Below are positions 45,316 to 56,719 of a DNA stretch of 64,000 nt, in pieces (within the stretch, counting starts at the first letter, position 1; every line of letters starts with the position of its first letter). Source of the DNA: Sphingobium jiangsuense (GTDB lineage: Bacteria; Pseudomonadota; Alphaproteobacteria; Sphingomonadales; Sphingomonadaceae). The DNA is taken from contig NZ_JACIDT010000003.1 of NCBI RefSeq assembly GCF_014196495.1, forward strand, positions 186,001 through 250,000, written 5' to 3'. Below the pieces are notes generated by a model that searched no databases, had not been told where the DNA came from, and saw only the letters and a list, made by a program, of their open reading frames with translations. Both the position numbers and the translations under genes were made by a program.

Positions 45316-46458
45316 TCAGGCGGCCAGCGTGCGCCGTAGGATCAGCGCATAGATTTCTTTCAGCCTGTCGAGGTCGGCGAGGGCGACGGCTTCGTCCAGC
45401 TTGTGCATGGTGGCGTTGCACAGGCCGAATTCGACCACCGGACACAGCGCGGAGAGGAAGCGCGCGTCGGACGTGCCGCCGGTCGTCGACAGCTCCGGCG
45501 TCAGCCCGGTCACCTGCTCGATCGCCCCGCTCACCAGCGCGGACAGTGCGCCCGGCGGCGTGAGGAAGGATTCGCCGCTGATCTTCGCCTCCAGCCTGCC
45601 GCCTTCGCTTTCGACCAGCGCGCGGAGGCGCTGTTCCAGTTCGGCGCCCGTGTGCATGTCATTGAAGCGGATCGAAATGCGCGCGCGCGCCTGCGCCGGG
45701 ATGACGTTGGTCGCTTCGTTGCCGACCGAGATGTCGGTGATCTCGATATTGCTGGGCTGGAACCAGTCATTGCCCTCGTCGAGCCGGATCGCCTCGATCG
45801 CCGACAGGATGCGGACGAGGCGCGGAATCGGATTGTCGGCCAGATGCGGATAGGCGACATGGCCCTGCGTCCCGTCGACGCTGATCCACATGTTGACCGA
45901 GCCGCGCCGCCCGATCTTCACCATGTCGCCCAGCCGGTGGACCGAGGTCGGCTCGCCGACGAGGCACAGGTCCGGCGCGATGCCGCGCTCCTTCATCCGC
46001 TCGATGATTGCGCGGGTGCCATGGACCGCCGCGCCTTCCTCGTCGCCGGTGATGAGCAGGCTGACCGTGCCGGGCAGGTCGCGCGTCTCCTCCAGCGCGG
46101 CGACGAAGCTGGCGATGCTGCCCTTCATGTCGACCGCGCCCCGGCCGTAGAGCAGGTCGCCGCGCACTTCCGGTGCGAAGGCGTCGCTGGCCCAGCCGTC
46201 GCCGGGCGGCACCACGTCGAGATGTCCGGCAAAGGCGAAATGCGGCCCGTCGCCGTTGCGGCGCAGCGCGATCATGTTCTCGACCGGGCCGTCCGGCGCC
46301 TCCCCGGCGATGAAGCGGTCCACCTCGAACCCCAGCGGCGTCAGTATCGCCTCCAGCGCGTCGAACACCGCGCCGGTGGCCGGGGTGACGGAGGGGCAGG
46401 CCATCAGCCGGACGGCAAGGGCGGCAGGCGCATTCGCGACGATATTGGACAGGGTCAT
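45316..46458 (-). CDS. dapE: Succinyl-diaminopimelate desuccinylase
   Basis: A zinc peptidase-family enzyme of 380 residues in the lysine/diaminopimelate pathway. Metal and catalytic residues: FAGHLDVVPPGDGW, GRGAVDMKGS, TGDEEGAA and the end EFGLCNATMHKLDEAVALAD. The long frame extends to 46557, but the ATG at 46458 gives the normal start. It is convergent with the GGDEF/EAL gene, leaving 7 bases between them. Confidence 0.95.
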   Translation of the reverse strand: MTLSNIVANAPAALAVRLMACPSVTPATGAVFDALEAILTPLGFEVDRFIAGEAPDGPVENMIALRRNGDGPHFAFAGHLDVVPPGDGWASDAFAPEVRGDLLYGRGAVDMKGSIASFVAALEETRDLPGTVSLLITGDEEGAAVHGTRAIIERMKERGIAPDLCLVGEPTSVHRLGDMVKIGRRGSVNMWISVDGTQGHVAYPHLADNPIPRLVRILSAIEAIRLDEGNDWFQPSNIEITDISVGNEATNVIPAQARARISIRFNDMHTGAELEQRLRALVESEGGRLEAKISGESFLTPPGALSALVSGAIEQVTGLTPELSTTGGTSDARFLSALCPVVEFGLCNATMHKLDEAVALADLDRLKEIYALILRRTLAA

Positions 46459-46519
46459 GCCGATCCGATAGCGAAGGATTCGGAAAAGCGCCAGAGCGGG
46501 CCGGAACGGGGAACGCAGC

Positions 46520-46981
46520 ATGCCGAAGGTGGATATCGATGCCATAGCCATGTCCAACGCGACCGGCTATCCGCCGCTCCACGCCGCGCAGGTGCGGGGG
46601 CGGTGGGTGCGGCGCGTGGGGCGGGCGATGGGGCTTGCCGATTTCGGCGCCTCTCATGTCCGGCTGGAGCCGGGCGCCTGGTCGTCCCAGCGCCATTGGC
46701 ATGAGGACGAGGACGAACTGGTCGTGATGCTGGCGGGCGAGGCGGTGCTGGTGGACGATGCCGGGCGCACGCCCCTGCTGCCCGGCGATATCGCGGTTTT
46801 CCCCAAGGGCGACGGCAACGGCCATCATATCGTCAACGAAAGCGGGCATGACTGCCTGTTTCTCGCGATAGGCCGTCCCCCGGCCGGGCCGTGCCATTAT
46901 CCCGACATCGATATGCTGTTCGAGGGTGAAAAGGGCTTTACCCGCAAGGACGGTTCGGCTTTTGAGGAAAGCCGCCGCTGA
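46520..46981 (+). CDS. Cupin-domain protein
   Basis: A protein of 153 residues with one cupin barrel. The metal-binding strand is SSQRHWHEDEDELVVMLAGE and the second motif is PLLPGDIAVFPKGDGNGHHI. It is often annotated as a sugar or transcription-linked cupin; no substrate can be named. It starts 61 bases from the dapE start in the opposite direction and 17 bases before apt, so it may share a unit with apt and the nucleosidase. Confidence 0.85.
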   Translation: MPKVDIDAIAMSNATGYPPLHAAQVRGRWVRRVGRAMGLADFGASHVRLEPGAWSSQRHWHEDEDELVVMLAGEAVLVDDAGRTPLLPGDIAVFPKGDGNGHHIVNESGHDCLFLAIGRPPAGPCHYPDIDMLFEGEKGFTRKDGSAFEESRR

Positions 46982-46998
46982 CCGATGGAGCTTGCCGA

Positions 46999-47547
46999 GT
47001 GACCGATCCCGACGCCAATGCCGATCTGGCCGTGCTGGTGCGTTCGATTCCAGACCATCCCCGGCCGGGCATACTTTTCCGCGACCTGTCCACCCTGCTG
47101 CTCGACGGCTGGGGCTTCCGCACCGCGATCGACCGGCTAATCGCGACGCTGGACGCCGGGCGCGTCGACCTGATCGCCGGGATAGAGGCGCGCGGCTTCA
47201 TCGTCGCCTCGGCGCTGTCCTATGCGCTGACCAAGGGCAAGATCATGCTGCGCAAGTCCGGCAAGCTGCCGGGCGAGGCGGTCGGCATCGATTATGCGCT
47301 GGAATATGGCACGGACCGGATCGAGATGCATGTCGATGCGGTGCGGCCGGGCACGCGGGTGCTGCTGGTCGACGACCTGATCGCGACCGGAGGGACGGCG
47401 CTCGCCGGGGTCAGCCTGCTGCGCGGACAGGGCGCGGTGGTCGAGGAGGCGCGCTTCCTCGTCGATCTGCCCGCTCTGGGCGGTGCGGACAGGCTCGCCG
47501 CGCAAGGCGTGGCTTGCCGGTCGCTGCTCGCCTTTCCGGGGCATTGA
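46999..47547 (+). CDS. apt: Adenine phosphoribosyltransferase
   Basis: Salvages adenine to AMP with PRPP, 182 residues. Features: SIPDHPRPGILFRDLSTLLL at the start, GIEARGFIVASALSYAL and the PRPP loop VLLVDDLIATGGTALAG (about 120-136). The next gene, starting 2 bases after its stop, is a nucleosidase that would release adenine from MTA or SAH. Confidence 0.95.
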   Translation: MTDPDANADLAVLVRSIPDHPRPGILFRDLSTLLLDGWGFRTAIDRLIATLDAGRVDLIAGIEARGFIVASALSYALTKGKIMLRKSGKLPGEAVGIDYALEYGTDRIEMHVDAVRPGTRVLLVDDLIATGGTALAGVSLLRGQGAVVEEARFLVDLPALGGADRLAAQGVACRSLLAFPGH

Positions 47548-47549
47548 CG

Positions 47550-48215
47550 ATGCGGATCGCGATCATCACCGGGGTGGAGGAAGAGGCGGACGCGTTCCTG
47601 CCGGGGCGGCAGGACGGGGTCGAGCAGCATGGGCATCTGTCCGTCCGGTGCCTCGACCATGGCGGCCATCGGATCACCATCGGCTGCTGCGGCGTCGGCA
47701 AGGTGAACGCGGCCGCCGCCGCGACCCTGCTGGCGAGCCTGCACCGCGCCGAACTGCTGATGATCATCGGCACGGCGGGCCGCCTGTCGGCGCGGGAAGG
47801 GGATTGCTTCCTGATCGAGGAGGCGGTGCAGGGCGATTATGGCGCGCAGCGTCCGGGCGGCTTCACCCACTATACGGCGGGCAGCTGGCCCATCGGGCCG
47901 GCGCGGGTGGAGGCATTCCGCGCCTGGCCGCTGCCGGACATCGGCCTGCCGCGCGCGCGGATCGTCACCGGCGATGCCTTCATCGAATGCCCGGATCATT
48001 CGTTGCGGCTGCGCGAGGGGCTGGCGGGCGATCTGGTCGACATGGAAACCGGCGCGCTGGCGCAGGTGGCGCAGCGGCTCGGCCTGCGCTGGGCGGCGAT
48101 CAAGGCGGTGACGGACGGCGCCAACGGCGCGAGCGTCGGCGATTTCCAGACCAACCTCCTCCGCGCCGCCCGCCGCGCGGCCGAGGCGGCGGAGCGGAGC
48201 ATAGAGCGGCTTTGA
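47550..48215 (+). CDS. 5'-methylthioadenosine/S-adenosylhomocysteine nucleosidase-like phosphorylase
   Basis: A protein of 221 residues of the nucleoside phosphorylase superfamily, with the start MRIAIITGVEEEADAFLPGR, the ribose/base pocket ITIGCCGVGKVNAAAAATLL and the ending DMETGALAQVAQRLGLRWAA with IKAVTDGAN, which contains the conserved Met-Glu and Asp residues. Placed directly after apt it would feed adenine to salvage and relieve SAH/MTA build-up, linking it to the SAM genes elsewhere in the window. The exact substrate is not proven. Confidence 0.82.
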   Translation: MRIAIITGVEEEADAFLPGRQDGVEQHGHLSVRCLDHGGHRITIGCCGVGKVNAAAAATLLASLHRAELLMIIGTAGRLSAREGDCFLIEEAVQGDYGAQRPGGFTHYTAGSWPIGPARVEAFRAWPLPDIGLPRARIVTGDAFIECPDHSLRLREGLAGDLVDMETGALAQVAQRLGLRWAAIKAVTDGANGASVGDFQTNLLRAARRAAEAAERSIERL

Positions 48216-48253
48216 GGGTTTGGGGAGCGGGCCATTTTCTTGCCCGCCCTGTC

Positions 48254-48332
48254 GCGTCATGCCAGCGAAGGCCGCATCTCAGGAGATGGCGCGCGACATG
48301 GCTTACGACCCCAGCCTGCGCGGGGGTGACGG
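48254..48332. repeat. Dispersed palindromic repeat, family A copy 6
   Basis: GTCATGCCAGCGAAGGCCGC, GGAGATGGCGCGCGACATGG and CCCCAGCCTGCGCGGGGGTG. The first stem is degraded (the TGGCAT arm is shortened). Confidence 0.75.
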
Positions 48333-48360
48333 TAGAAGCGAAATGTTCGCCACCCCCATC

Positions 48361-49032
48361 TTACCCATATTCCGGCCCATGCTCATATTGGTCGAGCACC
48401 CAGCTCTCGCCTTTCGCGCCCTCGACCCATTCGACCATCCACGGATGGGTGAGCATCGCGTCCACATAATCCTTCGCCACGCCCTCGACCGGCAGGCTGT
48501 AGCCGTGGATGCGGAAGACGACCGGGGCGAACATGATGTCCGCCGCGCCGAAATCCCCGAACAGCCACGGTCCGCCCGCGCCGAAGCGGCCGCGCGCCTG
48601 TTCCCATAGCGCGGTGATGCGGGAGAGGTTCTCCTGCACCGCCTCGCTCGGCGCCTGAGCGGGAAAGACCTGGCGCACGTTCATCGAACAGGCCTTGCGC
48701 AGCGGGACATAGCCGCTGTGCATCTCCGCCGCGATCGACCGGGCGAGCGCGCGGGCGGCCTTGTCCTGCGGCCAGAACAGGCGGTTGCCGGTCAGGTCGT
48801 TGAGATAGTCGACGATGGCGAGGCTGTCCCACACCGCGATGTCGCCATCCCACAAGGTCGGGATCTTGCCGTTGGAGACGGCGAGGTCGGGCTGCATCCG
48901 CCGCTGCGGCCATGCCTCGTCATACATCGGCACGACCAGTTCCTCATAGGGCAGGCCCGATTGCCGGACCGCCAGCCAGCCGCGCAGCGACCAGCTGGAA
49001 TAGGCCTTGTTGCCGACGATGATCTTCAACAT
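48361..49032 (-). CDS. Glutathione S-transferase
   Basis: A protein of 223 residues with the N-terminal thioredoxin-like domain (MLKIIVGNKAYSSWSLRGWL, Ser in SSWS as candidate active residue; NGKIPTLWDGDIAVWDSLAI binds glutathione) and an all-helical C-terminal domain (WLFGDFGAADIMFAPVVFRI). It detoxifies electrophiles; the subclass is not determined. It is read toward the repeat and convergent with the nucleosidase gene. Confidence 0.92.
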   Translation of the reverse strand: MLKIIVGNKAYSSWSLRGWLAVRQSGLPYEELVVPMYDEAWPQRRMQPDLAVSNGKIPTLWDGDIAVWDSLAIVDYLNDLTGNRLFWPQDKAARALARSIAAEMHSGYVPLRKACSMNVRQVFPAQAPSEAVQENLSRITALWEQARGRFGAGGPWLFGDFGAADIMFAPVVFRIHGYSLPVEGVAKDYVDAMLTHPWMVEWVEGAKGESWVLDQYEHGPEYG

Positions 49033-49138
49033 GGAAGGAGACTCCTTTTCGGGCGGGGGAGACGAACCCTAGCGCGGTTGCCGCCGCCGGACAAAAGGCA
49101 AAAGCGCGCAGAGGGGAACGGCCCCCTGGCCGCTGCGT

Positions 49139-49786
49139 TCAGTCCAGCGCCTCGATCACCGCCGCCCGCAGTTCGGCGATGCCCATGCCCTTTTCGGACG
49201 AGGTTGCGATGATCTCCGGGTGCGCCGCCGGGTGGGTGCGCGCCTCGGCGATGGTACGCTCGGTCACGGCGGCAAGCTCGCTCGCCTTCACCTTGTCCGC
49301 CTTGGTGAGGACGAGACGGTAGCCGACCGCCGCGTCGTCCAGCATCTTCATCACCTCGCGGTCGACATCCTTGATGCCGTGGCGGCTGTCGATCAGCACC
49401 AGCGCGCGCTTCAGCACCGCCCGCCCGCGCAGATAGTCGTTCACCAGGAACCGCCACTGCTTCACCACGTCCTTGGGCGCCTTGGCATAGCCATAGCCCG
49501 GCATGTCGACCAGGCGGAACAGCAGCGGGTCGCCGATGTCGAAGAAGTTGAGCTCCTGCGTGCGGCCCGGCGTGTTGGAGGTGCGGGCGAGGCCATTGCG
49601 GTTGGTCAGCGCATTGAGCAGCGAGGACTTGCCGACATTGGAGCGCCCGGCGAAGGCCACTTCCTTCACCACCGGATCGGGCAGGAACTTGAGCGACGGC
49701 GCGGAGCGCAGAAAGGCGACCGGCCCGGCGAAGATGCGCCGGGCGGTCTCGATCAGTTCGTCCCTGCCGTCGCTGGACTCGCTCAT
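49139..49786 (-). CDS. engB: Ribosome-biogenesis GTPase EngB (YihA)
   Basis: A GTPase of 215 residues required for ribosome assembly and often linked to cell division. G motifs: GRSNVGKSSLLNAL, the switch region RTSNTPGRTQELN, DMPGYGYAKAP and VLTKADK. The start MSESSDGRDELIETARRIFA overlaps the end of yidC by 4 bases; the longer open frame is not used. Confidence 0.95.
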   Translation of the reverse strand: MSESSDGRDELIETARRIFAGPVAFLRSAPSLKFLPDPVVKEVAFAGRSNVGKSSLLNALTNRNGLARTSNTPGRTQELNFFDIGDPLLFRLVDMPGYGYAKAPKDVVKQWRFLVNDYLRGRAVLKRALVLIDSRHGIKDVDREVMKMLDDAAVGYRLVLTKADKVKASELAAVTERTIAEARTHPAAHPEIIATSSEKGMGIAELRAAVIEALD

Positions 49787-51483
49787 TTGGCGATCGCCTG
49801 CTTCAACTGCGGATGGCGGCTGTAGAGCCACTTCTGCTGCGCGATGGTCAGCAGGTTGGAGGTGATCCAGTAGATCAGCAGGCCCGCCGCGAACGGCGCC
49901 ATGATGAACATCATCATCCATGGCATGATCGCGAAGATCTGCTTCTGCATCTCGTCCATCGGCGCCGGGTTGAGCTTGAACTGCAACCACATGGTGATGC
50001 CGAGGATGATCGCCAGCACGCCGATCGCGAGGAAGGCGGGCGGGTTGAAATCCAGCAGGCCGAACAGGTTCAGCACATGCAGTGGATCGGGCGCGGACAG
50101 ATCGCGGATCCAGAGCACGAAGGGCTGGTGCCGCATTTCGATGGTCAGCATCAGCACCTTGTACAGCGCGAAGAAGATCGGGATCTGGAGGAAGATCGGC
50201 AGGCAGCCGGAGAAGGGATTGACCTTCTCCTTGCGGTAGAGGTCCATCAGCTCCTGCTGCAGCTTCGGCTTGTCGTCCTTGTGCCGTTCCTGAAGCTCCT
50301 TCATCTTCGGCTGCAATGCGCGCATCGCGGCCATAGACGAGAATTGCTTTTGCGCGATCGGGAACATCAGCGCGCGGACGATGAAGGTCAGGCAGATGAT
50401 CGCCACGCCGAAATTGCCGATGACCGTGAACAGCCAGTGCAGCAGCGCGAAGATCGGCTTTTCGAACCAGTAGAACCAGCCCCAGTCGATCGCCCGGTCG
50501 AACAGCGGGACGCCCGCGTCCTGATAGGCCTCCAGCGTCTTCACCTCCTTCGCGCCGACGAACAGGCGGGAGGTGTGGGTGACGGCCTTGCCGGGCGCGA
50601 GCAGCGTCGGCGTCAGGCTGTAATCGGCCTGATAGCCGGACCCCGCGCCCTTACGGAACTGGCCGTCGAAGCGGGACTGCTGGTCGGGCACCAGGGCGGC
50701 GAGCCAATATTTGTCGGTGAAGCCGATCCAGCCGCCGGTGCTGGCGATCGGCGCGGGAATCTCGCCCTTGTCGAGGTCCTTGTAATCCACGTCATAATCG
50801 GCCGCGCCGTTGAACACGCCCATCGGGCCGATATGGATGGTCCAGGTGTCGGGATCGACCGGCTTGTCGGCGCGGCTGATAAAGCCATAGGGGCGTACGC
50901 CCACCGTGCCGGCGCCGGTGTTCGAAACCTTCTGCGCGGCGGTGATCATATAGTCGTTGTCGACCGACAGGGCGATCTCGAACAGCTGCCCGCGCCCGTT
51001 GTTCCAGCTGAGCGTGACCGGGGTGGACGGCGTCAGCTTCGTGCCGCTCGCCTGCCAGAGGGTGTTGCCGTCCGGCGCGGTCAGCCCGTCGCCGGACCAG
51101 CCGAAGCCCGCGAAATAGGCTTCCTTGGTCCCGCCGGGGGAGAAAAGGGTTATGGGCGCCGAGTTCTTTTCCACCGTCTCGCGATAGGTGGGCAGGGTGA
51201 TGTCGTCGATCCGCGCGCCCTTGAGCGCGATGGAGCCGCGCAGCTTGGGGGTTTCGATGGCGATGCGCGGGCTGTCGGCCAGCGCAGTCGCGCGCGGGCG
51301 AATCGCCGCCGGGGCCTGTGCGGTGGGCGCGCCCGGCGCGGACGGCTGACCGGCCTGCTGCTGTTGCTGCTGCGCGGCGGGCTTGGCCGCGTTGGGAAAC
51401 AGCGTTTCGGCGATATAAGGCCAACCGAACAGGATCAGCGCGGTCAGCAGCATCGCGATTATGACATTCCGCTTGTCGTCCAC
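49783..51483 (-). CDS. yidC: Membrane protein insertase YidC
   Basis: An inner-membrane insertase of 566 residues. It has an N-terminal helix (MDDKRNVIIAMLLTALILFG) and large periplasmic domain (about 60-335), then the five-helix core with FAIICLTFIVRALMFPIAQK-like sequence, the cytoplasmic coiled hairpin (ALQPKMKELQERHKDDKPKL) and PFSGCLPIFLQIPIFFALYK. The GTG at 51483 gives the usual DDKRN start with GGGGAG upstream; a GTG at 51507 is the alternative. Confidence 0.95.
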   Translation of the reverse strand: MDDKRNVIIAMLLTALILFGWPYIAETLFPNAAKPAAQQQQQQAGQPSAPGAPTAQAPAAIRPRATALADSPRIAIETPKLRGSIALKGARIDDITLPTYRETVEKNSAPITLFSPGGTKEAYFAGFGWSGDGLTAPDGNTLWQASGTKLTPSTPVTLSWNNGRGQLFEIALSVDNDYMITAAQKVSNTGAGTVGVRPYGFISRADKPVDPDTWTIHIGPMGVFNGAADYDVDYKDLDKGEIPAPIASTGGWIGFTDKYWLAALVPDQQSRFDGQFRKGAGSGYQADYSLTPTLLAPGKAVTHTSRLFVGAKEVKTLEAYQDAGVPLFDRAIDWGWFYWFEKPIFALLHWLFTVIGNFGVAIICLTFIVRALMFPIAQKQFSSMAAMRALQPKMKELQERHKDDKPKLQQELMDLYRKEKVNPFSGCLPIFLQIPIFFALYKVLMLTIEMRHQPFVLWIRDLSAPDPLHVLNLFGLLDFNPPAFLAIGVLAIILGITMWLQFKLNPAPMDEMQKQIFAIMPWMMMFIMAPFAAGLLIYWITSNLLTIAQQKWLYSRHPQLKQAIAK

Positions 51484-51554
51484 CGTGGAATTGCTCCCCA
51501 AAATCACCTTGCCCGCGCCGGCCCGAAACCCGCGCGGTATCGCATTTCTATCGT

Positions 51555-51767
51555 TCAGGGAACCGGGTCATGGCCTGACCCGCCCCATGGATGGCAGCGC
51601 AATAGCCGTTTCAGCGCCAGCCAGCTACCCCGAACCGCGCCATATTTTCGCAACGCCTCGATCGCATATTGGGAGCAGCTGGGATGATAGCGGCAGGTCG
51701 GCGGCAGGATGCGCGACGGGCCGAGCTGCCAGAAGCGCGCGACAAGGATGAGCAGCCGGGCGATCAT
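51555..51767 (-). CDS. yidD: Membrane protein insertion efficiency factor YidD
   Basis: A protein of 70 residues, with an amphipathic N-terminal helix ([19 protein letters not shown]) and the family core TCRYHPSCSQYAIEALRKYG with the end RLLRCHPWGGSGHDPVP. It assists YidC-dependent insertion. Its start overlaps the end of rnpA by 4 bases. Confidence 0.95.
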   Translation of the reverse strand: MIARLLILVARFWQLGPSRILPPTCRYHPSCSQYAIEALRKYGAVRGSWLALKRLLRCHPWGGSGHDPVP

Positions 51768-52375
51768 CGGCCCGCGGGACGGCCCTTGCCGCTTCCGTTT
51801 CCTTTGCGTGGGGCGCCTTTGCCCGCGGCATGGCGGCGCGCGCGCTCCAGCTCCTTTTCGCCGGGCGGGGCGGAGAGGCGGCCGAGCGCCTTTTCCAGTT
51901 CCCGCCCCAGCGCCGCATAATCGCGCTCTATGCCGCCATCCCGGCCGATCAGCACATGGTCGGCGCCCGCGATGCCGGATCGCGGCAATATCTCCCGCGC
52001 CAATGCGCGAAAACGGCGCTTCATCCGGTTACGGACGACAGCGCCGCCAATCTTCTTCGTTACCGTGATGCCCAGCCGGATGGCGGGGTCGCCATCCTGA
52101 CGCTCGCGCACGAGCAGAACGAAGCCCGGCATCGGCTGCCGCCGCCCCTTGTTGCAGGCCAGAAAGTCCGCGCGCTTGCGCAGGACGGCGACCTCGGCGG
52201 GGCGGGGCGGCGCGGCGGGCTCGCCGCCGTCGTTCAGGCGCTCAGGCTCTTGCGGCCACGCGCGCGGCGCGCACGCAGGACCTTGCGGCCGCCCGGCGTC
52301 GCCATGCGGGCGCGGAAACCGTGACGCCGCTTGCGGACCAGATTGCTCGGCTGAAAGGTGCGCTTCATCGCTCAT
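51764..52375 (-). CDS. rnpA: Ribonuclease P protein component, nested over rpmH
   Basis: The protein subunit that helps the RNase P RNA mature tRNA 5' ends. The RnpA core begins at [20 protein letters not shown] (about residue 66 of this frame) and has [20 protein letters not shown]; a basic Lys/Arg/Gly tail follows. No ATG, GTG or TTG occurs in frame between this core and the ATG at 52375, which lies 7 bases before the rpmH start. The gene therefore either contains all of rpmH in another frame, with a 65-residue extension, or starts at a non-standard codon. Confidence 0.9.
   Translation of the reverse strand: MSDEAHLSAEQSGPQAASRFPRPHGDAGRPQGPACAPRAWPQEPERLNDGGEPAAPPRPAEVAVLRKRADFLACNKGRRQPMPGFVLLVRERQDGDPAIRLGITVTKKIGGAVVRNRMKRRFRALAREILPRSGIAGADHVLIGRDGGIERDYAALGRELEKALGRLSAPPGEKELERARRHAAGKGAPRKGNGSGKGRPAGR
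52234..52368 (-). CDS. rpmH: 50S ribosomal protein L34
   Basis: A protein of 44 residues, [20 protein letters not shown] onward, ending GRKSLSA. It is one of the smallest large-subunit proteins. GAGGA lies 7 bases before its ATG, an ideal distance, whereas the same box abuts the upstream rnpA ATG. It is fully inside the open rnpA frame. Confidence 0.96.
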   Translation of the reverse strand: MKRTFQPSNLVRKRRHGFRARMATPGGRKVLRARRARGRKSLSA

Positions 52376-52676
52376 TCCTCAAAAAATCGAATCTTGCATG
52401 ACAAAAAGGGGCCGCCCAGCCGGATTTCCAGCCAGCAGCCGCCAATCGAAGGCAGCCGATACGGAGTCGCGGGGGAAAAGTCAATCCGCGTTGCTGCGGT
52501 CGGCGCTGCTACAGGGATTTCGGTGGTTGATAAACATAAGCCGTTCGGGCTGAGCCTGTCGAAGCCCTGTCCCTTTTTCGGAAGAAGGAACTACAGCCCC
52601 CTTCGACTGCCTGCCAAGGCAGGCGCTCAGAACAGGCTTCGACAAGCGCAGGACGAACGGAAGGGGGACGCCCGCC
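52376..52676. other. Intergenic region with rpmH promoter and family C repeat
   Basis: The left part should hold the promoter of the rpmH-rnpA-yidD-yidC-engB cluster. The right part carries a family C palindromic repeat (52541-52660). No gene is seen. Confidence 0.5.
52541..52660. repeat. Dispersed repeat, family C, inverted pair
   Basis: CCGTTCGGGCTGAGCCTGTC and GAAGCCC are mirrored at the far end by GGCTTCGACAAGCGCAGGAC and GAACGG. Between them is a smaller hairpin, GCCTGCCAAGGCAGGC. Confidence 0.75.
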
Positions 52677-53627
52677 TCAGCGGCGATCCTTCAGCTTCAC
52701 GCCCTTGGCCAGGTCGTTGTCGCTGATCGTCACTGCATCGTCGGTCCAGTTGGCGACGAAGGTGCTCTCGCGCGTCAGGCCGGGGACGAAGGCGGCGCGG
52801 TTGTTGCGCACGACCAGCGCGGAGCTGTCCCGCTCCCGCCCTTCCGGCGCGACGGTGATGAAGGCGCTGTAATTGTCCTTGTCGCGTCCCTGCACCATGA
52901 TGTTGCCCGCGATCAGCCCGGACGAGCCGTTGGACAGGTCGATCATATAGTTGGTCAGGCGCCCCTGGCTGTCGTCGAAGCTGTTGTCGGTGATGTCGAC
53001 GCGGGCGGAGCGGGTCTTCACATAATGGCCGCCCGATCCGGCCTCGAAGCGGGAGCGGGTGACGATCAGCCGCCCGTAATGGCCGATATAGATGCTGTGC
53101 GCGCAGGACAGGCCCCGGTCGCAGCGGCCGAGGCGGCGGAAGGTGCTGTGGTCGATGCGGACGGTCGCGGCGGGATCGTCATGCGTCAATATGCCTTCCT
53201 CACTGTCGGCAAAGATGCTGTTGGTGACGGTGAGGTCGCCCTGCTCCAGCCGGATGCCGGAGCCGTTGCCGTCGGGCACGCGCATGTTGCGGAAGATAAT
53301 GCCATCCACGCTGGCCGCCCGCCCGCGCAGCACCAGCGCGGCCTTGCCCTCGCAGATCTCGCTGTCGAAGGTCACGCTGCCCGGCTGGGCCGCGCGATAG
53401 GCGATGGCGCCCGCTTCCTGCACGACGCACTGGCGATAGGTGCCGGGCGCGATCATTATGGTGCCGTCGCCATTCCCGATCGCCCCTACGGCCTCGACCA
53501 GCGACCCGTAGCGGGCGCCGGTTTCCGCCACCGTGAAGGGGCCGCCGGATTGCGCGCCGGCGCCGCTCGCCGCCAGCAGGAGGAGAAGGGCGCCGCCGAT
53601 GCGCGCCGGAAGAAGGCTGTTCCGCAT
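52677..53627 (-). CDS. Secreted right-handed parallel beta-helix protein
   Basis: A precursor of 316 residues with a signal peptide (ARIGGALLLLLAASGAGA, cut near 25). The rest has repeating short beta-strand/turn units typical of pectate-lyase-like helices (LTVTNSIFADSEEGILTHDD, LIVTRSRFEAGSGGHYVKTR, DITDNSFDDSQGRLTNYMID). These often act on polysaccharides; no catalytic site was identified. Cys pairs (RQCVVQ, SEICEG, GRCDRGLSCAH) may form disulphides. Confidence 0.82.
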   Translation of the reverse strand: MRNSLLPARIGGALLLLLAASGAGAQSGGPFTVAETGARYGSLVEAVGAIGNGDGTIMIAPGTYRQCVVQEAGAIAYRAAQPGSVTFDSEICEGKAALVLRGRAASVDGIIFRNMRVPDGNGSGIRLEQGDLTVTNSIFADSEEGILTHDDPAATVRIDHSTFRRLGRCDRGLSCAHSIYIGHYGRLIVTRSRFEAGSGGHYVKTRSARVDITDNSFDDSQGRLTNYMIDLSNGSSGLIAGNIMVQGRDKDNYSAFITVAPEGRERDSSALVVRNNRAAFVPGLTRESTFVANWTDDAVTISDNDLAKGVKLKDRR

Positions 53628-53766
53628 GGGGCAGGCATAAGCTGATCCGGCGCCAATTGCTATCCCGACTTGCCGGCCCGGCTTGCCAGCGGGACCGAAA
53701 TGGTGTCAGACTGGCACAGTTTCTTCGGGGGGATTGGCGGGGGCCATTCACGGTCGGAGAGGCGGC

Positions 53767-54075
53767 ATGACGAGGAAGGCATGGACGAGAGCAATGTCGG
53801 CAGGGGCGCTGGGCGCGCTGGTGTTGCTGACGGGCTGTTACGAGGACGGGCGCCGTCCGGGGCAGCATCGCCCCCCTTATGATCGGCCGGATTATGACCG
53901 GCCGGGCCATGATCGTCCCGGACGCGACCGGCCACAGGCCTGCACCCGCGAATATGCGCCGGTCTGCGCGATACGGGGCAATCGCGAACGAACCTTCAGC
54001 AACAGCTGCATGGCCCGCGCCGATGGCTATCGGGTGATCGCGGACGGCCAGTGCCGGAGCGGCGGCAGGCACTGA
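53767..54075 (+). CDS. Lipoprotein with Kazal-type inhibitor domain
   Basis: A protein of 102 residues with a lipoprotein signal (ALGALVLLTGCYEDG, lipobox Cys about 24), a low-complexity (Y/H/R)DRP repeat linker (about 35-58: DRPDYDRPGHDRPGRDRP) and a C-terminal Kazal-like domain, ACTREYAPVCAIRGNRERTF followed by SNSCMARADGY and the closing DGQC. Such domains inhibit serine proteases. Probably surface or periplasm anchored; the target is unknown. Confidence 0.82.
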   Translation: MTRKAWTRAMSAGALGALVLLTGCYEDGRRPGQHRPPYDRPDYDRPGHDRPGRDRPQACTREYAPVCAIRGNRERTFSNSCMARADGYRVIADGQCRSGGRH

Positions 54076-54103
54076 AAGCGTGCTTGCCGACGCCGCGCCT
54101 TGG

Positions 54104-56715
<2,612 letters not shown>

Positions 56716-56719
<4 letters not shown>

